Below are positions 37,330 to 49,050 of a stretch of DNA of 64,000 nucleotides, in pieces. Made by a program: the position numbers and the translations under genes. Within the stretch, counting starts at the first letter, position 1. The number at the start of each line of letters is the position of its first letter. A model generated the notes under the pieces. The model was not told where the DNA came from. It did not search any database and saw nothing but the letters and a program-made list of their open reading frames with translations. The DNA is from Stratiolaelaps scimitus (lineage: Eukaryota; Arthropoda; Arachnida; Mesostigmata; Laelapidae): contig JABWDB010000012.1 of assembly GCA_019614645.1 (NCBI GenBank), positions 4,216,001 to 4,280,000 of the forward strand. The letters are read 5' to 3'.

Positions 37330-37492
37330 TAGACATTTCTTCGTACTTGTTACCTGTCTGTGTTCGCATTACGAAGGGAAACGTCGCGAGTCCCCATCGT
37401 TGCACATTTGCATTTAGAAGGTTGTCCGTCTTACGAAGCAATGCAAAAGCAACACCGTGGATGGTAAATGTTTAAGGCTGAGGGTCAGACCC
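37330..37492 (+). mobile_element. tRNA-derived SINE, family 1, copy 6
   Basis: A diverged B-box region (CGAGTCCCC) is followed by CTTACGAAGCAATGC, CCGTGGATGGTAAATG and GGCTGAGGGTCAG. Confidence 0.6.
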
Positions 37493-37631
37493 CGAACACT
37501 ATCGATATATATATATAGGTTAATCGACCGAGAGCGAGCAACTCATCGCTGCTTTCGTGCCATTGTAAACACGGTCGTACAGCAGCAGCTGCATTAATTC
37601 CTGTATTCAGCATCTGAAATAAAGGGTCATT

Positions 37632-37870
37632 AGAAAGGAGAACCTGCCTGCGAACACGGTGATGGAGCGATGGTGTATACTGTGGAACACACGTTCTGGG
37701 TGTGTGATAAATTTCAGGAAGAAAGAAATGAGTTGATAGAAGCCCTTGACGCAATGCCTCAGATCGAACATTGGGTACGCACGATGCTTGTTGTAAGCAG
37801 AGACAACTGGAGAATTACGGACAGATTTGTTACGAAGGTATTGACAGAGAAAGGTACACAGAGATCGTGA
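37632..37870 (+). mobile_element. C-terminal fragment of a non-LTR retrotransposon ORF2
   Basis: The open frame carries the zinc-knuckle-like tail found downstream of reverse transcriptase in R1/jockey/I-type LINEs: Cys, then TVEHTFWVC, then DKFQEERNELI, ending at a TGA after LTEKGTQRS. An in-frame stop just upstream and the lack of any reverse transcriptase show it is 5'-truncated. It lies about 140 bases past a SINE copy on the same strand. Confidence 0.72.
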
Positions 37871-38558
37871 GAAGAGGTCTAAACTCAGTGGACTAATGTT
37901 ATTATTACTGTTGTCTGTAGATTAGCTAATTATCCCAACGATAGGTGACGTCTGTTGATATGCCTGCTGCGGCTGGGCACTTGCCCCTCGAAAGCTTTCC
38001 GCAAAGAATTGACAAATACACGTTCACACATCACAATTGCAATAATTATGACAATATAATGATTCTAACACCAAAATAAACTTGCCGGCTAGTTAGCTCA
38101 GTCCCAAAAAACCACCTGTCTATCTTGAGCGTATACACATTTTTCTTCGTTGGTTATTCATTGTAGTCCTTTACTATATATCTATAGTATAGTTGAACTA
38201 TTTAGTGTAGCAGTGGCCGCGGTGAAAGTCAGTTTTCTACCACAGTTTTTCGCATGATCGGACAAGCTTCGCCTTTGGCCAGAAGCAGCTAACAGGTATA
38301 CACTATCACCCACTTCGAGCCATTCGAACGAAAGACCTCTCCATCAAGGCGGATACACGAAAGCCGACAGAGGTTAAATAGGGCTTTCGTTAAGGCAAAT
38401 ACAGCTCGGGATGTCAGCCAGAGCCTCTTCCTCATCGTTCGCCAATGGCGGACTACCTCCTCCGCCCAGCGTACCCACCAAAGGCAACCATGATCGCATT
38501 CGAACGGCCTATATCGGCGCGTCCGGCCATTGTCAACCGTGTGTGCGTGTGTGGCTTA

Positions 38559-38586
38559 GTATATATATATATATATATATATATAT
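38559..38586. repeat. (TA)n microsatellite
   Basis: About 14 units after a short TG run. Confidence 0.95.
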
Positions 38587-41500
38587 CTGAGTGTCTGGGT
38601 GCTGGTGCCTGTGTGTTGGAATCTCTCTGGGGATTTAAGTCGGTCTCTTCTGTGACAGCATTATCGGATTTCCGTCTCAACGAATGAATACCGGTTTCAG
38701 TAAGTCACCCTATTCAATCGTATGGGGACGTAAATTACGTGCGACAACGACTCGAGCCGTCCGGTGCCCGACCGCGAGACAGGTGAACCCCGCAAGGCAC
38801 CGACAACTCTACCCCGCGGTCTAATCCGATTGAGCCCTTTCTTTGCTCCTTTGGAAAAAAAAAGTGAAAAAATTGTGAAAAATCCGAAAGAAATCAAAGA
38901 AGCGAAAAGACTCGCTCTGTAGTCAGACGTCTTATCTTCTTGTGGCTCTGTTCGACTCCTGGCTATTCTTTGGCTTTTCGACCCGGAACAACACGATGTG
39001 CCCAGGGGTCGCTGGTGAGGGAACCTTCATCGCCCGGGGCTTCGGCCGCGCGGCCGATGATAGTCACCCTTTCGTTCAACGCGCTTCCATTTTCTTCTGG
39101 AGCCGGCAGATGCAGAAAGAGGAGCTCGAATGTTTAAGACAAATTAAAATATTAATTAATTAATGTCAGTTTGTTCGATTTGTCTCCAACGTGCAACTGA
39201 CACAGTCGAACGTCCAACCCGAATCAGTTAACTAACACCTTGTTGGAGAAACCGCTGTTAAGCAATCCAAGTTAATTGCCAATAGCTCCTCGCCACGGTG
39301 CGATCGATGCGAAGAGTATGCCTTTTCTTTGAGTTGCCGTGCGTTGCCTTCTCTGGGAGTATAGTTCTGCTTAAGATGATCATTGAGCCTCATTTTTGAA
39401 GTTATTGTCTCTCCTTGAGAATCCATATGCATATATTTGAGAATAAACATGTTCAACATTTATGCATACATCATTTGCTTGCAGGTATCCACCCAAATCA
39501 TGTACGCCTCTGAACAGCAATTCGCAGCGTCCAGATTCCCGAGCTGCCAAATGTCTAAATCAGAGCAACACGAATGTACCTATCTTAGCAACAGATTCAG
39601 TGAACAATGCGTTTTTCTATCGCCCGGCATATACGAGGAAACTGACCAGATAAACCTGCATCGTATGTGGCAGTCGCGCAGCGATACGAGAACAGAACTT
39701 CTATCGGTAGTTGGAAGAACCAGGTATTTGCGGCAGTGTTAGCTGCTGCTGTTGTTGCTGCACCTGTTTGTCTGTGATTCATTGCTGCCGACGAATTGAG
39801 TTGAGTCGCAGCGTCGCAGCGTTTAAGGAAGCTCAGAAGTTCTTATCTTTTCCCCCTTGTCTAGCTTGTTTCATATGCCTTAAAAATAAAGCGCAGTGGA
39901 ACGTCCCGTCGAACAGAACTGTGCATGAGCCCCCGATGTCTCGCCGCTACAATGGCTACAGACGGACGCGAACGCCGCCTACAAACGCGATAACAATTAT
40001 TCCTCTGGGGGTTATCGTCCGTAGTCGTAGCAGAATCCCCCGTTCAGGGAAAACACCGGCTGTGTAGCATCAGTGGGCCAAACCCTGGTCCAAACAATGG
40101 TCCTCCTCGAATGCACGTGCACGTTTAGCCCCGGCAAAAATGGCCGGATTTTGGCCTCTAATCGAAATTAAAAATCACATTCGTCCGTGCCCCGCTCATT
40201 GTCTTCCATTCAGCAGATGAACAGCCACAGCAGAAGACTTCAGAACTGAATAGACATCTGTCTACAACAGTGGTATAATTCGACAGCGACGGGACAATGG
40301 CTCCCCGGCGCACAGTATCCAGAGGGACAAATTTGTCACACACATAACAAAAAAAAAATACAGAGAGAAACAGTGGCGCGCCAAAAGGTGGCGCATCCTG
40401 CCGTTGCACGCGATTATGAGTCACAATAGTGCGCGACGGTCGGTTCGGGCAACGCTGAAACGCTGGGCTATTTCTCGTTGCCGACGCGGTAAACGCCGCC
40501 TACAACAGCAACAAGAAGCGTCACGACAACTTAGCTCTGCCATACGTTATGAGGCAGGTGGATGGCTTTGGGGGGGTGTAGGGTGGTCGTCTCTGGAAGA
40601 TCGCTATGATTTAGGGCTAGAATGCGTCTACAAAAGCACGACGAACGTGACTGATAATGATGCGGCGCACAATTGGCTGGTGACTACCGTTATATTATGC
40701 GCTTCATGGCCAGAAGGCTGTCAACGGGATGAAGTCGATGTATCGTGAACGATTGTGCTATCAATCCTTTCGGAGTGACCCATTGTTTCGAGGTGTGATC
40801 GTCGGTGAATAATTGTACCGAATAATTGAACGACGTAACATCAATGATTCTGTTCACAGTCGTTTAGGGTTACGGATGCTGTGAACGGTCGCTCAGAAAG
40901 GCGAAGATTGAAGATAATGAATATTTCGGGAGAGTGTTGTACCGTCGAATAATTCTCGACATACGTAGGTTTACGATGAATGAGGCTGATGTTAGCAGTC
41001 AATATGCACGAAGATGGTGACAGTCTGGAATAAAGATTGTCAAAAAAATATATATATATATATGTATAAACGTTCTGGATAAGGAAATCCCATATGGCCA
41101 TCTCGCGAAACCATCTCACTCTGTGTGATTATGATATATTCAATTATAAACAAGCAATAAATATCTGTTCCATCGTAACGTGGTTCTAGTAAAACTATTC
41201 CTCTGTCGACTTGAGCTAAACAGCCTGTCCGTAGTCCAGACGTTGTAGCAACTCTCATGTTGAAAAGGGCTACCAAACGCTCTTGGTTGGAATAGACAAA
41301 CGGATGCAGAAGGTTGTTGCATCTAATCAATGATGTCAGCGTTGATTACATACTCAATCAACAAAATCCACTAGCCCACACTAAGAATTTCGTTAACTAC
41401 TGCGAAGTATATGGTGAAAGGCGTTGCTCAGATTCGATAGACATCCAAGCACGCACGCATACACACCGATCTGTGAATTACAAACATTCACTAGGAAAAT

Positions 41501-41782
41501 AGAACGTAACAGAGAGATGAATAGATTATGTGGGGCGTTCCCCTAACAGATGACGATGGCCACCAGCATTTTGGTAACAGAGGGTCGCAGAATTCACCAT
41601 ACTTCTGTATATGTGCCTACAGAAAGCATATATATATATATATATGTATATTTACACAAACACTTATTTAATTCGATTAGTGCCGGTAACTGTGCATACA
41701 CGATAAATGCTTAAGCAGAACCAGAGACAGCCAATCAAGCAGCATGATTTATAAATGAGGACAGGGCATCATTCCAATATTA

Positions 41783-41832
41783 AATATTATTATTATTATT
41801 ATTTTTATTATTTTTATCGTTATTATTGTCAT
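41783..41832. repeat. (ATT)n tract
   Basis: Imperfect ATT/TTATT repeats. Confidence 0.85.
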
Positions 41833-44768
41833 TGCAAACGGCTACTGACGCAGCACTGTATGATTTCTATTTCTGAAGGTGATTTGCATCTCACAGCGAC
41901 GTAGTACTAAGTCATATCGGGCGAACGCAACGCCGACATTAACCATACGCGAGGAGATCGACGCCGCGACACCTCAGCAGCGTTAACGAGGAACGGATAA
42001 GGTCGGCTTCTTCGGTGGCCACCGAGCAATCAAGGCCAATGTGAGCGGGCTGTCCCATCGCTAAAACTACTGATTTGGGCCTTAGCTTGCCAAAGTCAGA
42101 AAGCGACGAAATCTTTATGCACAGCAATGATGCCAATTACAACCCACCGTCACAGCGCTTCAATTGGTGGCTTCAAGCAAGCATCTGTATTAGAAACGAC
42201 TACCTCCAGCTAAACTACGGACCAATCCGCCGGTGGCCACCAGACGACCACCGATTCCCATCGGCAAGCAGTGCCTGCACGATCGGTAGACGTCCTATGC
42301 GATCCTCTCGAATACGACTGGATTCGATTCTGAGCCGAGCGGACCTTCCAACATTGCGAACATTGAGTTAGGCCATAGTGGAGCAGCTGGCCTTAGTGGA
42401 GAAACGTCACCGGAGCGTGTGGCATACGCTCTCCTAAGGTCGTGCAGTACACACACTGTTACAAAGTCGTAGACGAGAGGTAACGGGGGCATAGGGCGAT
42501 TTCAAGGTTTACGCCTTTTGTGTAGTATCATATGTAGATCAGTGATTATGATGCGACGATTCGCATAAGTCACTCGTTCCGTTTGTAAATTGTGTTGTTG
42601 TTCACTTGGTCGTGGCTTTTTTTATGCACGAGGTGACCGGAGACGGACTATATTCGCGCTACGATGTGTTAATAAACATTTTTACTATTATTTCGTTACG
42701 AGAACTTAGGCATTGTACAAGTGCAGTTCCGTCAATAAACCTCACTCAACGAATGGCTCTGAGCACAACGTTCTTCAGAACGACAACGAGGTTACATGTT
42801 CTAACCACGCCACCGGCTAGTCGCTAGTGTTGTACTTATGGTGTCATCATCCATGTATTGTCATCATCATCCAAGAACATTTTGATAGTCCACAGAACGT
42901 GTCTTCTATATATATATATATATAAATAAGGCAGCTCACATGCTATCGAGTCGTAAATAACGCCGAAGGCTGGACTCGAGCCAATTCGTCACCCGTTTTA
43001 TCTCCCGTGGCCCATTCGCACTTCACTGTGCCTCGGTGACTGACTCCCCCTTGATCTTCTAGACACGTTTGTGTCCTCGTACGGGCGAGTGTAGAAACGA
43101 TTTCGTTCTTGAAATGGAAAACCCTCAACGGCTTATCACATTCTATCAACATCATTATGTGTGAGGTGTCTCCGGGCCGGCAGACTACAGACTGCCATGG
43201 TGTAATCAACAGACTGACAGATGAGATGCGCGCTCGTAAACTCCGGCAGTTCGACGCCGCTAGCGAAGCGTCACGAGTTTCCAGCTCAGTTTAGCCGAAG
43301 GGATAATAATGATGCGTATGCGTATTGTATTTTATGCATGTTTACTCTGTGCGCCTTGAAATTTTCGGCTAGCAGCATTTGAGAAGTTGACGATTTTCAA
43401 AAGTGTAAATATAATGTATATATATATATAAAATTATATATAATTAGGGTTTAGTTGTGTTTGTGAGTCCCACACGTGAGTGTTTATGGACTGCTCAAGG
43501 AAACGAGAATAGCTTATGTATTTATTATAGTGTTACCGCATGTGAGACGATATATAGAGAGAGCGAAGGTGGGTTTTAATTGTGATAGGCTCTTGAGGTA
43601 CAAGCTGCCGCATCCGTGATATGAAGAACGCCAAATATCGAAATGGTTGACAATCCATACACAAGCGCCTGCCCTCCAAGTGTCAAGGGCAGTCCAAGCT
43701 GTGACTCCGGTTATGCGTGACATCATCAATATGAATTCAAATGTTAAGTTGTCTTCCACGTAAAAACGGCTATTGAACCCTTCTCAAATATGAATGGAAG
43801 GGTGATTGAACCTTTGTGCGTGAAGAGTCAATCCGATGCCATTTTATAGCCTTTTGTAGTCCGTAGCGGCACTCAGCCCATCTCACAGCTGGACGAAGCC
43901 GTCTGTCCCTCCGCAAAAAACAAACTGATGTGCATCAAAGTTATGCTGGACTTCAAAGGAAACGTCTATAAGTGTTGGATAAGTTGAAATACTATGTGTC
44001 TTATTAACAATATGAAGAGAGAGACAGAGAGAGAGAGCGCGCCCAAAAAGTGAAACTAGAAAGTCCTTCATGACAAATCCTCCCTTCGAAGATCCACCTC
44101 GTTGGCGGACATTGTGCGAACTAGATTTAATATTCAAACGAACAAAAAAACCATCGATGCCACACAGAGACCAGTGTCATTGTCGAGCGAAACGGGTCTC
44201 CCGCTCACCAATGGGATGGCGTCACATTCGCACGGCTGCACCGCGCAGCCGCAAGAGATTCCAGCCTGGGTACGATTGGCGAGACGAGTCGAGAGTCGAC
44301 GGATTCGAATGAAACGAACGAACGACAGCAGATAATGAGAGTCTCGTTTTTGCCGGTAGCACACATTTGTAGATGAGTAGACCATTTACAGCTGTTGTAT
44401 ACTGAACCTATCGTGCATTTTGCTCTGACCGTTGATATTTTTTCTTTGTTGGTTCCCCGTAATGCTCGTGGCGATGAAGAGTGTCCGTTACGCCTTGCTT
44501 TTTATTCGGCCAATGTATTACTAACTAGCGCAAACGGTTACATAACAAAAATGGTGCAGACAAATAATAGATGAACGCTTCTGCTTCTATCCGTAATATA
44601 TATTCCTGTGCGGAGATTTCAAACATTGAGCATAGAGCTCTCCCTTCGCCCAATGGTTGACAAACGCTATTTCGATGTTTGATAGACAAACTCGCCGTCG
44701 AGTGGACTGTCCTTTCAAAAACCAACGCTCTAGTATTAAACGATGCTGTTGCTTCTCATGGATCATTT

Positions 44769-44800
<32 letters not shown>

Positions 44801-45289
44801 CACTCGAAAGCTTCTGTCGAAGCAATAAAATGAATTGTTCCCCGAAAGAAAGGGAACATATTATTTCCACCTTTTCAAAATCGGACCGAAGTATTTTTCT
44901 TTTCACTTCGTGTTTAACCTCATCGGCTTTTGTCTATGTACCGCAATGCTGCCAATCATGGCCAGCGATGAAATCTAATCAGCCCCTGTTCTTAATGTCA
45001 TTTTCGGTATCTCATGTCAATCATCGGCGAAGTTACAACTGATACAATCAATCGACGTCGCCAGCGCGAAAGCACGAAACCGCGGTGCATAAATTCTCCT
45101 TCTACTATCCAAATGCCCACACCACCCTGTTCCACCATGACATGTACCCGAACGTCCAGGCCAAAACGGCGATCGGTCGTATCTTCTACCTCATGTCAAT
45201 GCTTGTTCATTTATCGACTCGCGATCGCTCGAACTGCACCACTAGAGTGAATTCGCCATCGGTAAGTCTCATCGCTAGCGGCCCTAACG

Positions 45290-45960
45290 CGGCGCATGGT
45301 GGCTCCGACGACAACAACAGCAGCAGCAGCGGCAGCAGCAGCAATGGTCGACTCGGCGTTTGGGTTCAACCGTTCGGGCGGGGAGGATAATGGACTGTTG
45401 ACTGTCGACCGGCGCAACTATCCTTAATGAGCGATGGGTGCATCCGCTCGTCCAGCTGGGAGTAACGCCGTGGCATGTGTGCGCCGGGCGTCTCTGTGTC
45501 CGCTATTTTGGTAGTCCTTTATATATATATATATATCCATCTTATATTGCCGCCTCGAATATTTCTATCTCTCTTGCGCCTCTCTCTCTCTATCTCTCTC
45601 TCTCTCTCTCTCTCTTTTCCTTGACTTCCCATATTACACTGTCTTGCCACAACTGCCACGGCTGCTGTCAATTGGTCTACTGCTGCTGCTGCTCCTGCTG
45701 CTGCTGTTGTTGCCGTGACTTTGGCTGGATAGACTACGGGGCAGTTGTTTGGACCAGTGTAACCCGTTCGTTTGCTCCCAGCCACCGCCCATTGCCCTGG
45801 CCGTCCTCGCGACGGGGTCTTCGCAATAGTCCACCAGCGGAGCTCCGCGATGATTCCATCCATCGGCTCGAAGAATGCCGCCGCCGCTGCCGCCTGCGCC
45901 GAAGCAAGGAGTCGACGGAGCAATGACGCCGCGCGTCATCCCGATGCCAACAACGCAATG
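45290..45960. repeat. CAG/CTG-rich, GC-rich island
   Basis: AGC repeats at 45311-45344 and CTG repeats at 45680-45714, with overlapping open frames on both strands encoding Ser, Cys, Ala or Arg runs. The frames look like by-products of the repeat. Confidence 0.6.
45577..45616. repeat. (CT)n microsatellite
   Basis: A CT run with a TATC interruption, downstream of a short (TA)n at 45521-45537. Confidence 0.9.
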
Positions 45961-46514
45961 TGGCACTTTGGCCCTGCTGGCTATACAGTGGTCAAAGGCA
46001 CTTGCGGCACCACTGTGCGTTTGACGCAGCTGAGCTAATAGCGGGAGTGAGATGGGGATCGATCCGATAGTTGTGTGGTGTTGGTTGCTGCCGACGTTGA
46101 TGCCATTTTTGCTGGTGGTAATCAGAGAGATGGATCGACTCGGATGAACCGCGCATGATGATTCGGGTTCAGAGTCGAAGTCAAAAGCAGTCGGCGAACA
46201 ACCGCGGCTCGTTTTACGTCAGTAAACATCGGACGGTATAGAGCAAGAATGGACAACGGCAGCGGGGGCGGCGACGATAGCAGATTACGTGGCCCTCTGA
46301 CCGTCGGACTTAATGGGTGTACAAGTATTATTAATTTTAAGTCGATCCTGCTCGTCTGTACGATGCGGAAGACGAGGCATAGCAGGATGACTGGTTTGTG
46401 TCCCGGGACAATCCGGGCATCGTATTCAAGTGCTACAGGGTAGACTAGGGTCGAAGACAATGTTTGCTTGTTTTTTTACAAGAGGCTGACCGATGGTGAA
46501 TGTTTATGATGTTT

Positions 46515-46587
46515 ATGTGGTGCTGGGGAGCGCCGCACTCAAAACCTCGCTTGAGGTTGTGAGTTCGATTCCCAGCTGAGGCTCAAT
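46515..46587 (+). mobile_element. tRNA-like SINE head, a third type
   Basis: GGTGCTGGGGAGCGCC followed by a short hairpin and GAGTTCGATTCCCAGC gives A-box and B-box-like blocks at tRNA spacing. There is no matching acceptor stem, so it is a SINE head or tRNA relic rather than a tRNA gene. Confidence 0.45.
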
Positions 46588-46685
46588 AGTCTGTAGCAGC
46601 GCATGCAATTGCTCACGTTATTTTAGTTCATAGTATATGTAGCGTTCCGCTCTGCAATGGCAAATAGCTAATATATGGTCATCGC

Positions 46686-46831
46686 GGTGGCGGTTGGATG
46701 GCGGCTAAGTAGTTTCTGGCTGTAAAAATTCAGAGGCCGCAGGTTCGAGTCCCTCTGCCGAATGATGACACAGAAGAGAACTTAAACTGTATTGTAACAA
46801 TTGCAGCTCCTTTAATAAACGAATATAGCTT
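46686..46831 (+). mobile_element. tRNA-derived SINE, family 2, copy 2
   Basis: The head reads GGATGGCGGCTAAGTAG, then TTTCTGGCTGTAAAAA, then a strong B box (AGGTTCGAGTCCC) and an AT-rich tail with TTTAATAAACG. Confidence 0.6.
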
Positions 46832-48132
46832 TACGTGTTACATTTAGCTTAGAATTACCGTGAATATTGTTACGTTCCCTACCGATAATGAAGTCGAAAT
46901 TGAATCCTACCGCGACGAAGGATTTGAACGTCGAATGAATTCCTACTACTGCTGAGAGGTTTCTGCCGGCAGAACAGGTTGTTATGAAGTTAACTGAGCT
47001 GGTATTTAGATACTAAATAATGTCTCGATGATTTTATAGAGCACCGTTTCTTGTTGTTGCACACTCGCGTGTCAGTCCGGCGTAATTATTATAAAACGAG
47101 ACACATTTTGTACGCGATGTTGCACACAGGCATATTTACTTCGTCAGGCCCCGCGCCCATGGTCAACAGCAAGATCGGCAGCAGTTGTCAAAGGTTGTTG
47201 GCTTGTAGAAGATTCGAGCGTGAAGTCCGATAGCCGCTGTGTTTTATCGACGTGCGCAAAGCTTTTGATACATACACCTGCCGCTGCTGGTGACACTACC
47301 ACGCCTGAGAGCGGCGACAGGGAAACCTCCATAAAAAGAATGAATTGACCGGGTCGGTTCATTTCATTAGCTGGGCGTTCCACACATCTCATGACGTAAC
47401 GAGTAGCACCTCCGAATCAGGAAACGAATCAAGAGGCCCATACACAGAGATAGAGAGAGAGAGAGAGTATTCCTGCCTGTGAGCGAAAGACAGAGATAGC
47501 CAGGGGATGGGGATACAGCGTGGACAGATCCCCACTGCGGTGTCGGATCAACAGTGCCACTGCAATTTCCGAAGCGACAAAACCACCTTCCTATTGAGAC
47601 ACACATAGGCACAGATCGCGCACTGGTCTAGTGTTCTAGAATATTACATATATTTGAGTAGTTCGGCACACAGAGCGGGTTTGAGGCGGCGTTGTAGCTG
47701 AAAACAAACACGAAACAAACGACGAACTGCGCCGTAGCTCAACCGATTTTTGTCCTGTGCATCCGCTGAGCTGTGATAAAACAAGACTAAGAGAAAATAA
47801 CAATAACCGCTAGTTGTGCTTATTGCTGCGATTCTCGCTTCGCTCTGTACATAATCAATGTTGGTGGAGCTCTTCGATCGACGATCGGTGCTTGCCCGAC
47901 CCGTTCATCAATGAGAGAGCAGTATAATGGAGATGAACAGCCTCGAGAGGTGACGATAAGCCGGGTGATCAACGACTACCACTAGTTTTGTATTTTGTTT
48001 TCTGTTAATAAGTTTATTAATTACTACTAGATATAGTAGATTCTAGAGACAAAGCTAAACTTGGCCTCTGCCATGCGCATTTTAATTAGGAAACTGAATT
48101 GAACCTGCATATGATGACTATTCTAGTTTCAA

Positions 48133-48143
48133 TCTCTCTCTCC

Positions 48144-48185
<42 letters not shown>

Positions 48186-48186
48186 C
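48133..48186. repeat. Compound (CT)n(TA)n microsatellite
   Basis: About 14 CT units lead directly into about 13 TA units. Confidence 0.95.
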
Positions 48187-48594
48187 TCGACTTTTCATGT
48201 TTTCCAGCATGGCTCTTGCAAGTTTCCGAAGCGAAATGTAGCATACATCACAGCTTATATGGTTAATATTTTCTCACACGAGCGTTCACCTCACACAGAC
48301 ACACCACGTCCATCGTGTTCTCATTCAATTTTATAGTATACGTGACGGTATATCAGCGTCCGAGTGGATCACACAAGTGACTCTGAGCGAAACTTCACAA
48401 CGAGCGTTTTACGTTAAAAGTCGACGCCGTTTTGTTCAGCTCGACGCAGCAACGCCAGCGACGTCCAAGTGTCGAAATGATGATAAATCAATGCTCAGAT
48501 TAGCCGAACCAAAATTCCCACTGATTACGGCCGGCCAGCCGCCAACGCAACTAAGCAATGAAATACATTATATAATAATGAAAATAAGAAGACA

Positions 48595-49050
48595 ACAAAA
48601 TACAACAACAACAGCAGCAGCAGCAACAACAGCAAAAAAAACGAGACCCGGGTGCATTATGTAACGGTGGCGACGTCTTGGTGGCTGGCGATCGCTTCGC
48701 CCGGCGCCGACGGATTCCCGCCGTCGGCGCAATGCTACAATGGTAGTGGCCCGACATGATGCAGGCGTACTGCAACTGTGTTACCGCTGGCGGAGGCTCT
48801 CGGCACACGGTCGCCTTCCTTGTTGCCGACGTCTGCGAGCAAAGAATTTCTTCCACCGCAAAACATTCGCTGTCGGAGAAGAAATAGCGAGGCTTTGCAG
48901 GCTTCCGTCGAACGACGACTATAGTTTTCCAATAGTTCCCAGTTGAGCTGATGAATTGATCTTGTTGCTGGCGGTTCGATTGACCACGCCGGGATCTCCG
49001 CGAGCGCGCAGATCGACTGGTAGACGTCTTGGATGAACAGGAGCCCACAG
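48595..49050. repeat. CAG/CAA tract and adjoining GC-rich stretch
   Basis: ACA/CAG repeats at 48595-48634 lead into a GC-rich stretch open on the minus strand to 49048. That frame has no ATG where it would begin and no clear splice sites, so it is not called as a gene. Confidence 0.5.

Larger units (their letters stand above)
29707..37631. other. No supported gene; repeats only
   Basis: Holds the 64-bp palindrome, several (TA)n runs, partial and fuller SINE copies, a repeat-pair member and a tRNA-like head. Open frames here are short and without splice partners. Confidence 0.55.
37871..48590. other. No supported gene; repeats and a triplet-rich island
   Basis: Holds (TA)n, (CT)n and (ATT)n tracts, two tRNA-like elements near 46.5-46.8 kb and a CAG/CTG-rich island at 45.3-45.96 kb. 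The open stretch ending at 45260 has a good GTAAGT donor but no convincing acceptor. The opposing open frames at 42943-43294 are equally unconvincing. Confidence 0.5.

Noticed and set aside
45085..45260. Open stretch ending at a strong GTAAGT donor
   Set aside because: No ATG opens it, no acceptor with a pyrimidine tract precedes it and no partner exon is visible; 60-codon frames are common by chance in this window.
46686..46765. A true tRNA gene
   Set aside because: A and B box-like blocks are present but acceptor and anticodon stems do not form, and a related copy exists at 9683.
48551..49048. Minus-strand open frame that appears to start with a myristoylation-like MGSCSS
   Set aside because: The first codon is GTG, not ATG, with a TAA just upstream, and the 3' part is a CTG/TTG repeat. 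Without an ATG or clear splice sites I do not call a gene.
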